Shown piece after piece: positions 56,648-64,000 of a DNA stretch of 64,000 nucleotides. Made by a program: the position numbers and the translations under genes. Source of the DNA: an uncultured Psychrosphaera sp. GTDB lineage: Bacteria; Pseudomonadota; Gammaproteobacteria; Enterobacterales; Alteromonadaceae. The stretch lies in NCBI RefSeq assembly GCF_947500655.1, contig NZ_CANMSK010000002.1:230174-294173 (forward strand), given 5' to 3'. The notes beneath the pieces were generated by a model. The model was not told where the DNA came from. It saw nothing but the letters and a program-made list of their open reading frames with translations, and made no database searches. How positions within the stretch are numbered: position 1 is the first letter of the stretch; every line of letters begins with the position of its first letter.

Positions 56648-58498
56648 ATGTTTACACTTCGCCCCTATCAAACCGATGCCGTCAGCGCCACTTTAGAGCA
56701 TTTTCGTAAAACCAACGAACCTGCTGTTATTGTGTTACCCACAGGTGCAGGTAAAAGTTTAGTTATTGCTGAATTAGCCAAACTGGCCAAACGTAAAATC
56801 CTAGTGCTTACCCACGTAAAAGAATTAGTAGAACAAAATCATAATAAGTTTGTGCAATACAGTGATTATTCTGGAGTGAAGTCTGGCGTATATTCCGCAG
56901 GATTAAAGTTAAAACAAACACAATTTCAAGTTACCTTTGCAAGCGTGCAGTCGGTTGTTCGTAATCTAAATGCGTTTGCCGCCGAATATTCTTTAGTTAT
57001 TATTGATGAATGCCATCGTGTTAGTCAGCTACAAAAAACCAAAGCTGACCAAGATGGTGGTGCTAATGCAGCTTCTCCTGCTGTTGCTCTAGCTAAAAAC
57101 AGCCAATACGGACAAATAGTCCAACAACTCAAAACCATTAATCCCGACTTAAAAATTCTAGGCTTAACAGCTACGCCTTATCGAATGGGGATGGGCTGGA
57201 TATATCAATACCATCATCATGGTATTAAGCGCAGTGATTCAGCAAAGCCATTTGTCCGATGCATTTACGAATTGCCTTTGTCTTATATGATCAAGCATGG
57301 CTTTCTTACGCCTCCCAATATGGTTGACGCTCCCATAGCGCAATATGACTTTTCAGCGTTAGATTCAAATAAAAACGGTGAGTACTCTGAAAAAGAAGTA
57401 AATGAATTATTAGTTAAATATCCAAGAGTGACCCAAGCCATTACCGAACAAATAGAACAGTTAGCCACAACTCGCCAAGGCGTGATGATTTTTGCAGCCA
57501 GCATAAAACACGCAAAAGAGATCCAGGGATATTTACCAACTGATCAAACTGCGTTAATTACAGGCAAGACCAAACTTGCTGATCGTGAACAATTGATTAA
57601 TCAATTTAAAGCTAAAAAACTCAAATTCTTAGTTAACGTATCAGTATTAACTACCGGTTTTGATGCACCTCACGTTGATTTTATTGCCATCTTACGACCG
57701 ACAGAATCCGTCAGCTTATACCAACAAATTGTTGGCCGAGGGTTAAGGTTAAACGAAAATAAAAAAGATTGTTTGGTAGTTGATTATGCAGGTAACGGCA
57801 TTAATATTTTTTATCCAGAAGTTGGTGAGAAAAAGCCAAATAGCAACAGTGAGCTTGTGCAAGTTTTTTGTCCAAGCTGCGGTTTTGCTAATACCTTTTG
57901 GGGACTTAAAGACAGCCAAGGCAATATAACCGAGCATTACGGGCGTAAATGCCAAGGCTTTTTTGAATCTGACGAGGATGATCTAGGAACTGGAGCTGAG
58001 CCTGAAAGAGTGGACTGTGATTATCGGTTTCGCTTTAAAGAATGCGAACATTGTAATGCTCAAAACGACATTGCAGCTCGGGTTTGCCATGCATGTAATG
58101 AAGATATTATTGATCCAGATGACAAACTAAAAGCAGCTTTAAAACTTAAAAACTCTTTAGTTATACGCTGTGCGGGTATGAGTGTACAGTGCTTAAAACC
58201 AGATCAAGAGCACAAACTCACTATTACTTATTACGACGAAGACGGCACCGAATTAAAAGAAAGCTTTGATATGAGCAACAAAAAAGTGCGTTTTCATTTT
58301 AATAAGCAATTTGGCAGCAGGCTTAATAATGGTGCAACACCAACCGAGTTTTTAAACGCTCAACAAGTAATAGACAAACAAGCACAGCTTTCTCCGCCTG
58401 ACTTTATCGTCGCTAGAAAACAAAAACACTTTTGGCAGATACAAGAAAAGATCTTTGATTACCAAGGCAAATACCGTAAAGCCAACGAACTTAGTTAA
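56648..58498 (+). CDS. radD: RadD-type superfamily-2 helicase (YejH)
   Basis: The 616-aa ATPase has Walker A LPTGAGKSLVIAELAKL (about residue 30), DECH-type Walker B VIIDECHRVSQ, motif III GLTATPYRM, and motif VI QQIVGRGLRLNENK. Cys pairs CPSCGF and CEHCNAQ..CHAC form C-terminal zinc ribbons. RadD helps RecA-mediated strand exchange and double-strand break repair. No LexA box was seen in the 190-base divergent gap. Confidence 0.92.
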   Translation: MFTLRPYQTDAVSATLEHFRKTNEPAVIVLPTGAGKSLVIAELAKLAKRKILVLTHVKELVEQNHNKFVQYSDYSGVKSGVYSAGLKLKQTQFQVTFASVQSVVRNLNAFAAEYSLVIIDECHRVSQLQKTKADQDGGANAASPAVALAKNSQYGQIVQQLKTINPDLKILGLTATPYRMGMGWIYQYHHHGIKRSDSAKPFVRCIYELPLSYMIKHGFLTPPNMVDAPIAQYDFSALDSNKNGEYSEKEVNELLVKYPRVTQAITEQIEQLATTRQGVMIFAASIKHAKEIQGYLPTDQTALITGKTKLADREQLINQFKAKKLKFLVNVSVLTTGFDAPHVDFIAILRPTESVSLYQQIVGRGLRLNENKKDCLVVDYAGNGINIFYPEVGEKKPNSNSELVQVFCPSCGFANTFWGLKDSQGNITEHYGRKCQGFFESDEDDLGTGAEPERVDCDYRFRFKECEHCNAQNDIAARVCHACNEDIIDPDDKLKAALKLKNSLVIRCAGMSVQCLKPDQEHKLTITYYDEDGTELKESFDMSNKKVRFHFNKQFGSRLNNGATPTEFLNAQQVIDKQAQLSPPDFIVARKQKHFWQIQEKIFDYQGKYRKANELS

Positions 58499-58597
58499 GA
58501 TAGTAGAAAAAAGAATGGGTGTTTAGATTCAGCCAATCTTTTTCTCTACTCATCATGCTATAGCAGCTCACTTCTCAATTGAATCTGCGTTTTAATA

Positions 58598-59359
58598 TCA
58601 AGTAGTAGAATCGGCTAAGTTATCATTAGGGGTTAAAGGGTCGTCACCGTATTTATTTTCACCTTCAGTACCTCGCACCAGACCCAAATAAAAAATAGAT
58701 ATCAGTACACCAACTACAGGAATGAATAAAACCAGGGTAAACCAGCCAGTTTTATTAAAATCATGAAAGCGTTTAATATATATCACGACTGAAAACCACA
58801 AAGGTATTAATGACAAAACACATAAAACTATTTGTTTAATAATGAAAAAATCAGTATTTTTATTATTTTCAGGATTATAGTTTAAGTTAACTGTTGCTGA
58901 TAAAAACATAGAAAACAAAGGAACAGCAACAGACATTATCATAAGCATTAAAATCCAATATTGCTTTCTGGATAATCGTCCTGATGTTGACAACAACACC
59001 TCTTTCATATTGACATTAATATTCATATTTATTTTCATAAAATAAACAAAAAAGAATACTAATAAACTAAACATTCCAAAAGATAAAAGTATAAACTGTA
59101 AATTAAGCAAAACGCTAATGAGATCAAATGATGCTCTATCATGAGAAGTTGAACTTTGGAAAATCATTATCAAACAACTTATCAGTGCATTAAATAAATA
59201 AAAAGAAAAAGTAGAAATCAACCAACCACGAGCAACAAATGGTTTGGAAAAACACGTCAACAATATTAAAGCTGAATTCAGAATGATTTCTGAAATTAAC
59301 GGAAATGATGCTACGATCGTCATTAGCGTCTGATAAATAGAATAATCTTGATTATTCAT
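58598..59359 (-). CDS. DUF805-family membrane protein with extra N-terminal helices
   Basis: The C-terminal half of this 253-aa protein has the DUF805 pattern: SGRLSRKQYWILMLMIM, YIKRFHDFNKTGWFTLVLFIPVVGVLISIFYLGLVRGTEGENKYGDDP. The N-terminal 115 residues contribute about three further membrane segments not in the compact family members. The biochemical role of DUF805 proteins is unknown. It lies just before the integron integrase on the same strand and may mark the chromosomal side of the integron. Confidence 0.8.
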   Translation of the reverse strand: MNNQDYSIYQTLMTIVASFPLISEIILNSALILLTCFSKPFVARGWLISTFSFYLFNALISCLIMIFQSSTSHDRASFDLISVLLNLQFILLSFGMFSLLVFFFVYFMKINMNINVNMKEVLLSTSGRLSRKQYWILMLMIMSVAVPLFSMFLSATVNLNYNPENNKNTDFFIIKQIVLCVLSLIPLWFSVVIYIKRFHDFNKTGWFTLVLFIPVVGVLISIFYLGLVRGTEGENKYGDDPLTPNDNLADSTT

Positions 59360-59601
59360 TATTTAATAATCCTTATATTAAAAATATATTAACCTCTTTC
59401 CTCAAACTATTAATAGAAAGTAGACCAATTAAAAACTAAAAGTTATAGAAATATAACATGAAGAATAACATGGTCACCCATCTTAATTTGACAGTTTTTC
59501 AATGTACCAGATTCAAGTTCCTTTAAAGTGGGTGGCAATGTTATTTCTTTAAGTGTAACTCGTTTATGCCCCAAAGCGAGTTAGAGTAATTACTTTCAAA
59601 T

Positions 59602-60573
59602 CTAAAGTAACTTACTCAACGGACTGACAACTCCATTGGCGCCTTGTTGCAATACATGAGTATAAATCTGGGTGGTTTTTACATCTGAATGTCCCAATTG
59701 ACTTTGAACCGTTCGAATATCTGCACCACTTTGTAATAGGTGTGTTGCAAATGAATGCCTTAATGTATGAGGCGTTATTGGCTTTGTAAGTTTAGCTTTT
59801 TGCGCAGCAGATTTAATGGACTTTCTAACCCCTGAAGGATCAAAATGATGTCGTCTTATTTCACCAGTTTCAGGATCGGCACTTAATTTATAGGACGGAA
59901 ATAAGAATTGCCATGTAAGTGATTTATTTGCAGAAGGATATTTTTTTGCAAGCGCGTTTGGCATCCATACTCCCGCGAACATGTCATTTTTCAAATCTAA
60001 TTGTAAATATTCATCAACTTGAACAATTTGGTTTCTAAGCGCTGGGCACAACTCTTGAGCTAGAGTGACTATTCTATGTTTATTGCCTTTTCCATTCCAT
60101 ATTCGAATGCATTTGTAGTCAAAGTCGATGTCTTGGACACGTAGTTTAACCGCTTCCATAACCCGCAAACCACTACCATATAACAAACTTGCGACCAAAT
60201 GATGCCGTTTATGTAGATTAGACAGCAGTAGACTTACCTCATCCGGTGTCATAACAACAGGTAACTTTTGCTGACGGCTACTTTTAATAAAGTTTAAATT
60301 TAGTGTCAGTTCATTATCAAGGATATGTTTGTATAAAAACGACAGCGCATTTAACGCCGTAGCTTGAGTTCTAGCAGCGACATTTTTAGTTAATATTAGG
60401 TCATCCAAAAATAACTCAACCTCTCTATCACCCATGCTAGCAGGGTGACGTTTATCATGAAAATGAATATAAGCGGAAATCCAACCCAAATATGTTTCGA
60501 TAGATGATTTGGCGTAATGTTTACGGTACATATATTCTACAATGCTGTTTAAAAATGGCGATCTTGTTTTCAT
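59602..60573 (-). CDS. intI: Integron integrase IntI
   Basis: The 323-aa tyrosine recombinase has an N-terminal SAM-like domain and all catalytic residues: Arg in LLYGSGLRVMEAVKLRVQ, Lys region in RIWNGKGNKHRIV, HTLRHSFATHLLQSG, LGHSDVKTTQIYTHV with the nucleophile Tyr. Between the catalytic boxes it carries the extra IntI-specific patch (about residues 210-250; KSLTWQFLFPSYKLSADPET, RRHHFDPSGVRKSIKSAA) needed for attC recognition. It looks intact, so the integron is probably active. Confidence 0.95.
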   Translation of the reverse strand: MKTRSPFLNSIVEYMYRKHYAKSSIETYLGWISAYIHFHDKRHPASMGDREVELFLDDLILTKNVAARTQATALNALSFLYKHILDNELTLNLNFIKSSRQQKLPVVMTPDEVSLLLSNLHKRHHLVASLLYGSGLRVMEAVKLRVQDIDFDYKCIRIWNGKGNKHRIVTLAQELCPALRNQIVQVDEYLQLDLKNDMFAGVWMPNALAKKYPSANKSLTWQFLFPSYKLSADPETGEIRRHHFDPSGVRKSIKSAAQKAKLTKPITPHTLRHSFATHLLQSGADIRTVQSQLGHSDVKTTQIYTHVLQQGANGVVSPLSKLL

Positions 60574-60591
60574 TACACTCTCACTTTGTAG

Positions 60592-60607
60592 CTGTATTTA
60601 TACACAG
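60592..60607. promoter_or_regulatory. LexA (SOS) box upstream of intI
   Basis: CTGTATTTATACACAG keeps CTGT-N8-ACAG with AT-rich centre, a strong match to the gammaproteobacterial LexA box, 19-34 bases before the intI start. SOS induction of integron integrases is documented in Vibrio and class 1 integrons. Confidence 0.83.
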
Positions 60608-60791
60608 TATTAATGAGTTTCCTACCAAGTCAAGAAAACAGGAACAATGCCCATCTTTGGGGGATCACAAAAAACCGAGTTGGTACGTAACAAAGGTATG
60701 GTAAATGTTGTAGAGGTTTGGTATTAATAGTGAAAATAAATAAGAGGAAACGCGTTGTCAGAAACTTAGGCAATCGTCCTCTGATTAAATT

Positions 60792-60798
60792 GTTATGT
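60792..60798 (+). other. attI core site
   Basis: GTTATGT follows the GTTRRRY-like core expected for attI, 219 bases from the intI start, and marks the junction with the first cassette (cassette DNA begins at 60793). Confidence 0.75.
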
Positions 60799-60817
60799 GT
60801 ATAGGGAGGCTATCAGT

Positions 60818-61054
60818 TTGGCTAGGAAGCAAAGGTTTATTATCGCAATATCCCAAATGACAGAAGATGGCTCTCCTGTTTATGCAGGCTTTAATCACTT
60901 TAGAGGTGAAGCTATTTTTACGAGTACATTTAATACCTGCTACTTCGAAAATAAAACTTTGGAAAAAGTAAAAGGTGGTGGTATCAATGATAGTAATTAT
61001 AAGTGTATTATTTCTGGAGAATACTACAGAGTTATGAAATTCGAAAAACTCTAG
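60818..61054 (+). CDS. Cassette 1 protein, unknown
   Basis: The start is taken as TTG 60818, which has GGGAGG seven bases upstream; an in-frame GTG at 60797 would lie inside the attI junction. The product of about 78 aa (MARKQRFIIAISQMTEDGSPVYAGF..) is basic at its ends, has Gly-rich KGGGINDSNYK and two Cys, and no recognised domain. The start codon is so close to attI that transcription would come from a promoter in intI/attI. Confidence 0.65.
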   Translation: MARKQRFIIAISQMTEDGSPVYAGFNHFRGEAIFTSTFNTCYFENKTLEKVKGGGINDSNYKCIISGEYYRVMKFEKL

Positions 61055-61062
61055 CTATATAC

Positions 61063-61164
61063 ACATAACAAACGCCTTAACTCCGACAATGTTTAGTTGT
61101 CATGTTTTTGGCAAACAACGCAAAAAGCCACGCCAACACATTGCGTGTTAGGCGGGCGTTAGTT
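61063..61164 (+). repeat. attC1
   Basis: The site runs from ACATAAC (R'') to GTTAGTT (R'). Outer arms AACAAACGCC and GGCGGGCGTT pair, with inner arms such as ACAATG and CATTGCGTGT region. It is nearly identical to attC4 and attC5. Confidence 0.88.
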
Positions 61165-61204
61165 TTCTCAGTGTTAATCCATTGATCGGAGTTTGAATTA
61201 AGTT

Positions 61205-61777
61205 ATGGAAAATAAAGAACAAAGCCGATTAATCAAATTTTCCAATTGGTTAGCTCAAACTCGATTCGCCCAATTTGCCTTTTCTTCAGAGTTTCGAATT
61301 AGAGCATCTGTTTTAATATTCATTCTTTTTACTCACTTGTTTTATTGGGCTACAGCTTGGTATTCACCTTGGCCTTATATAGTATTTATGCTTTTTGGCT
61401 TATGGTTTTCACAAGGTGTTTATAAACCTTGGGCTTTGATAATTAAGCAATCTTCTCAGCCTGTTTATGATTCCGCGATGCTAAAAATTAGTGTTCCTTT
61501 TATTATTCTCAACTATATAGCGTTATTTGCCTGTCTTTATATGTTTGGGAGTGTTGTAGACGCGAGTGGAAATGAAATTCAAGGCACTTGGAAACACTTT
61601 TACTTTAGTACCGTAACACTCACAACACTGGGTTACGGTAATATAGTTCCTAACGATATAGTTGCAGAGGTTATTGCAACCATTCAATCTATTATAGGTT
61701 TTATGGGGTTTGCAGTTTTCGCAGGTATAGTTGCTTCAATCGCTTTAAAAAGAGTAGAGTTGCAAGACAAAAACTAA
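61205..61777 (+). CDS. Cassette 2: two-pore-helix-type K+ channel protein
   Basis: The 190-aa membrane protein has the K+ selectivity filter in the pore loop TVTLTTLGYGNIVPNDIVAE (T-x-G-Y-G), flanked by four hydrophobic segments (about residues 33-50, 56-72, 97-115, and 150-182). Ion_trans_2/Kir-like bacterial channels have this form. A channel gene on an integron cassette is unusual and could affect K+ or membrane potential control. The stop codon lies inside attC2, typical of cassettes. Confidence 0.85.
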   Translation: MENKEQSRLIKFSNWLAQTRFAQFAFSSEFRIRASVLIFILFTHLFYWATAWYSPWPYIVFMLFGLWFSQGVYKPWALIIKQSSQPVYDSAMLKISVPFIILNYIALFACLYMFGSVVDASGNEIQGTWKHFYFSTVTLTTLGYGNIVPNDIVAEVIATIQSIIGFMGFAVFAGIVASIALKRVELQDKN

Positions 61778-61869
61778 CAAAAACATTAAACGGAAAATTT
61801 ACAGTTGGCTGTTTTTCGTTCCTCAAACATTTTAGCCAACGTAAATTTCCGCTTATGTAAGCGTTATGT
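61772..61869 (+). repeat. attC2
   Basis: The arms CGGAAAATTTACAGTTGGCT (61791-61810) and AGCCAACGTAAATTTCCG (61834-61851) pair with bulged bases, and it ends in GTTATGT (61863-61869). Its sequence differs from attC1/4/5 although the fold is the same. Confidence 0.85.
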
Positions 61870-61917
61870 GTAAAGCTGATGAAGTAAAATGTTCGGAATA
61901 CAAAAGGATATATAGAC

Positions 61918-62154
61918 TTGAAAAAATATATGGTTGTAGAAAAATTCAAGCCAGGCTGTATAGAAGAAAATTATGAAAGATATAATAGCCAAGGCCGCAT
62001 GTTTCCAAACGGACTTCATTATTTGAATTCTTGGGTGAATAGAGAGCTTAATGTGTGCTATCAATTGATGGAATCAAACGATATTGAATTATTTTATGAG
62101 TGGTTTAAAAAGTGGGATGATTTTGTTGATTTTGAATTAGTGCCGCTCGATTAA
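61918..62154 (+). CDS. Cassette 3: DUF3303-like protein
   Basis: The start is TTG 61918 (MKKYMVVEKFKPGC), with AAAGGAT as RBS; an ATG at 61930 is internal. The 78-aa product has the features MVVEKFKPGC, GRMFPNGLHYLNSW, CYQLMES and FYEWFKKWDDFVDFELVPL, of the small DUF3303 family (muconolactone-isomerase-like fold). Role unknown. Confidence 0.8.
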   Translation: MKKYMVVEKFKPGCIEENYERYNSQGRMFPNGLHYLNSWVNRELNVCYQLMESNDIELFYEWFKKWDDFVDFELVPLD

Positions 62155-62189
62155 TCTACACCTGAGTTAACAACTGAAGTGCAACAAAC

Positions 62190-62308
62190 ACATAACAAAT
62201 TGCTGCACGCTGACACATACTGCTACGCTCGTTTTGTGTCTGTCGCTAGCGCTCCATTTTCACACAAAACGCTCTCCGCAGTATGTGCAGGTGAGCAAGG
62301 CGTTAGGC
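62190..62308 (+). repeat. attC3
   Basis: From ACATAAC (62190) to GTTAGGC (62308). The arms TTGCTGCAC..ACATACTGC and GCAGTATGT..GCAGGTGAGCAA pair around a long central loop, a third distinct attC type in the array. Confidence 0.85.
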
Positions 62309-62321
62309 AACAAGGAAAGTT

Positions 62322-62819
62322 ATGCGAATTCGGTTAGTTATCACATTATTATTACTTTTTAGCTTATCAGGTTGTGTAGGACTTGGAGCTATATCAATGA
62401 AAGCTGAAAGGCTAACAATTGACAGCCCCACGATCTCTAAAGAAAAAGGACGCTTTAAAAAAACTACTCAAAAAACGTCAGTGAACAAGTTAATTGAATA
62501 CTGGGGGCAACCAGATTCAAAAGAGATATCAGAAGAGTTAAATACAGAAAAGTGGGATTATCATTTCAAAGAAGCCAATAAAGGTTTTTTTGCTATGTTA
62601 GTCATTATTCCTATACCGATATTATTGGATGACGGAATTCAAAAAGTTACTTTTCTCATAAAAAATGATCAAGTAATTATGGCGGAGTTACGTTACCAGT
62701 CAGAGACGGGCGCACTTTGTTTTGCCGCTTTTTTAGTGCATGGTTTCGTTCAAAGTGACTGTATTATTGGTTCAACTAAAATGGTTAATGGTATTCCAAC
62801 ACCTTTCTACAGAGAGTAA
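62322..62819 (+). CDS. Cassette 4: lipoprotein
   Basis: The 165-aa protein has a signal peptide with lipobox (LLLLFSLSGCVG; Cys at residue 18). The mature part has a hydrophobic segment (FFAMLVIIPIPILL) and two Cys near the end. No recognised domain. The ATG is 14 bases after attC3 and has AAGGAAAG as RBS; the stop precedes attC4 by a few bases. Confidence 0.8.
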   Translation: MRIRLVITLLLLFSLSGCVGLGAISMKAERLTIDSPTISKEKGRFKKTTQKTSVNKLIEYWGQPDSKEISEELNTEKWDYHFKEANKGFFAMLVIIPIPILLDDGIQKVTFLIKNDQVIMAELRYQSETGALCFAAFLVHGFVQSDCIIGSTKMVNGIPTPFYRE

Positions 62820-62823
62820 TGTT

Positions 62824-62925
62824 GCCTAACAAGCGCCTGAACTCCGACAATGTAAAGTTGTCATGGTTTTGGCAAACAACGCAAAAAGCCACGCCAACAC
62901 ATTGCGTGTTAGGCGGGCGTTATAA
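62824..62925 (+). repeat. attC4
   Basis: GCCTAAC to GTTATAA, almost the same sequence as attC1 and attC5; outer arms TAACAAGCGCC/GGCGGGCGTTA. Confidence 0.9.
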
Positions 62926-62945
62926 ACCTCAAGGAGTTTCGGAGT

Positions 62946-63440
62946 ATGGATTCTAATTATAGTGGAATTATCGGTGGCATCATTGCTGTAATTCTATGCA
63001 CAATCGTTTCATCTAAAATCAGTCATAAAACAACAGATGGTCAATTAAAATTTGGAGTTTTGATTTCTGGTTTATTTTGGTGTTGTTTAGCTTTTTCGTT
63101 AGGGTGTCTATATGTTTTATTGTTTATTGAATATAACCATGAACAAGATTTTTACCCTTTAATAGGGTTAATCGTTGGCTTTGGTATCGGTGCGATTTAT
63201 TCGTTTGGCGAAGCATTCAAGGTTCATGGTAGGTTTGATGAAGTATCAATTCAATTTCATACACCTTGGTCTGGATCAAAAGACGAATTGTGGGTTAATT
63301 TAAAACAAGTAAAATTTCACTCTACCCCTAATTGGTATACTTTAACTTTTGAGAGTGGCGCTAAAATAAGATTGTCTGCATTATTAGGTGGTCATGGTTT
63401 AGTTATCGACCACGTTAAGTCATTAGGTCACGATTTATAA
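62946..63440 (+). CDS. Cassette 5: membrane protein, unknown
   Basis: The 164-aa protein has three hydrophobic segments within residues 5-90 (SGIIGGIIAVILCTIVSS, LISGLFWCCLAFSLGCLYVLLF, and PLIGLIVGFGIGAIYSFGEA). A C-terminal cytoplasmic part of about 70 residues (FDEVSIQFHTPWSGSKDELWVNL, beta-rich) resembles a PH-like or bacterial membrane-bound signalling domain, without a certain match. ATG 62946 has AAGGAGTTT as RBS. The stop codon lies in attC5. Confidence 0.75.
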   Translation: MDSNYSGIIGGIIAVILCTIVSSKISHKTTDGQLKFGVLISGLFWCCLAFSLGCLYVLLFIEYNHEQDFYPLIGLIVGFGIGAIYSFGEAFKVHGRFDEVSIQFHTPWSGSKDELWVNLKQVKFHSTPNWYTLTFESGAKIRLSALLGGHGLVIDHVKSLGHDL

Positions 63441-63536
63441 CAAGCGCCTGAACTCCGACAATGATTAGTTGTCATGGTTTTGGCAAACAACGCAAAAAGC
63501 CACGCCAACACATTGCGTGTTAGGCGGGCGTTATAT
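63435..63536 (+). repeat. attC5
   Basis: TTATAAC to GTTATAT; near-identical to attC1 and attC4 across about 100 bases. Confidence 0.9.
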
Positions 63537-63555
63537 GCACAAGGAGTATCAGGCA

Positions 63556-63837
63556 TTGTTCAATAAATTAATTCCAGTTTCGCTGATCGTTTTGTTATCA
63601 GCTTGTGGTGCAACTCAACCACCACCATACCAAAAAGATAGAAACCCTGAAGATAGGGATCAGTATAATGGTACTGAAGGTATGGCTCAGTATCAAAAAG
63701 ATCAGAGTTACCTAGTTGGCAAGGAGTTATCTGATAAATGTACAAAAGCTAAAATTGACTTAGCAATTGCTGAAACAGATAAAAATGCGAGTGAAATTAA
63801 AAAGCAAAATGCACTCATTAGCAGTACATGCATATAA
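63556..63837 (+). CDS. Cassette 6: small lipoprotein
   Basis: TTG 63556 is preferred since AAGGAG at 63541 fits and the result (MFNKLIPVSLIVLLSACGATQ) is a compact lipoprotein signal peptide with lipobox LSAC. An ATG at 63535 and a GTG at 63469 inside attC5 are longer in-frame options. The mature protein is hydrophilic with Gln/Asp/Glu-rich helix (LAIAETDKNASEIKKQNALIS) and two Cys. Function unknown. Confidence 0.72.
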   Translation: MFNKLIPVSLIVLLSACGATQPPPYQKDRNPEDRDQYNGTEGMAQYQKDQSYLVGKELSDKCTKAKIDLAIAETDKNASEIKKQNALISSTCI

Positions 63838-63932
63838 CAAGTCATTTCAGCAGGACAAAAAACAGCTGGTTTTTGCTCGTGCCTCGCTAATTTTAACCAG
63901 CTATTTTATTGCCTCTGAATGAGGCGTTGGTA
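63832..63932 (+). repeat. attC6
   Basis: ATATAAC to GTTGGTA. Arms CATTTCAG/CTGAATG and AACAGCTGG/AACCAGCT pair. R' deviates slightly (GTTGG). It is the most diverged of the six sites. Confidence 0.72.
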
Positions 63933-64000
63933 TGACTCCCCACGTCAAGTTAAAAACACTGATCCCTCTTAATCTTTTAAGCCTTTAATAGTTATTTTTT
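63933..64000. other. Start of a further cassette, cut by the window edge
   Basis: The 68 bases after attC6 contain no start codon with RBS that I can support. The array continues beyond the window. Confidence 0.5.

Larger units (their letters stand above)
59602..64000. mobile_element. Chromosomal integron: integrase, attI and six-cassette array (continuing)
   Basis: The platform shows the canonical layout: intI on minus, an attI core at 60792, and cassettes on plus, each ending in an attC with GTT-type core and inverted-repeat arms. Six attC sites separate six ORF cassettes between 60793 and 63932. Three of the sites are near identical, as in sedentary chromosomal integrons. After attC6 (ending 63932) 68 more bases begin a further cassette outside the window. 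Confidence 0.93.

Noticed and set aside
59360..59601. Inverted repeat GTAACTCG/CGAGTTA as a terminator or extra attC
   Set aside because: Short stem, no T-run and no GTT core; not enough for either call.
61063..63932. Regularly spaced similar repeats, CRISPR-like at first sight
   Set aside because: Repeats are about 100 bases with paired arms and GTT cores, separated by ORFs of different lengths, and lie next to IntI; they are attC sites.

Overview
The window looks like a stretch of chromosome from an AT-rich marine gammaproteobacterium, most probably Alteromonadales (Colwelliaceae/Alteromonadaceae-like). The grounds are gene content and order: kefG-kefB, assimilatory nitrate genes, a glrK-qseG-glrR (qseEGF) operon, ppk/ppx, rho, proBA, ubiD with a flavin reductase, radD, and a chromosomal integron. 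No names come from database searches; families were recognised from motifs and context.

Layout. 1-4000: a lipoprotein cut by the window edge, Dps, and a kefG-kefB-ACT potassium-efflux operon. 4100-7733: nitrate/nitrite transporter plus a PP2C phosphatase/Ser-Thr kinase fusion, behind NtrC-like sites, a sigma-54-like promoter and a leader attenuator. 7734-12200: single genes (GFA protein, EamA transporter, cysteine-cluster protein, SDR-like protein, periplasmic binding protein). 12341-19035: nasT-nasS and nasA-cobA-ybiB, all on the minus strand; nasA has its own NtrC-like site and a two-hexaloop ANTAR-type leader ending in a terminator. 19423-21333: VF530-like and RDD proteins and two tandem secreted EF-hand proteins. 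21674-25172: glrK-qseG-glrR, divergent from the EF-hand genes. 25231-31668: a hybrid sensor kinase, trhO, a 670-base gap holding a candidate CsrA-binding small RNA, and a lipoprotein/metalloprotease pair. 31918-40732: ppx, a bifunctional OlsF-like acyltransferase behind a four-half-site Pho box, LysR/adhC/fghA for formaldehyde, and ppk. 40863-45241: GNAT, flavin reductase, ferredoxin, ubiD, rho. 45529-51293: proBA, two paralogous beta-barrel proteins, an alpha/beta hydrolase. 51305-59359: LysE exporter, RND pump, radD, DUF805 protein. 59602-64000: an SOS-box-preceded integron integrase, attI, and an array of six cassettes with six attC sites that runs to the window edge.

How it fits together. 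Nitrate assimilation is the best-connected theme: nitrogen limitation (NtrC/sigma-54) and nitrate (NasS/NasT antitermination through the leaders) should jointly switch on uptake and reduction, with cobA supplying siroheme precursor; nirBD is not in the window. GlrR-type sites (TGTC-N10-GACA) and an excellent sigma-54 promoter lie between glrK and the EF-hand pair, suggesting that the EF-hand proteins are GlrR targets. The most interesting unexplained element is at 28948-29106: a promoter, a series of hairpins with TGGA tetraloops, a 12/12 match to the CsrA SELEX consensus, and a terminator, i.e. a CsrB/RsmY-like sponge RNA. The integron is the main mobile-type element and carries an unusual potassium-channel cassette.
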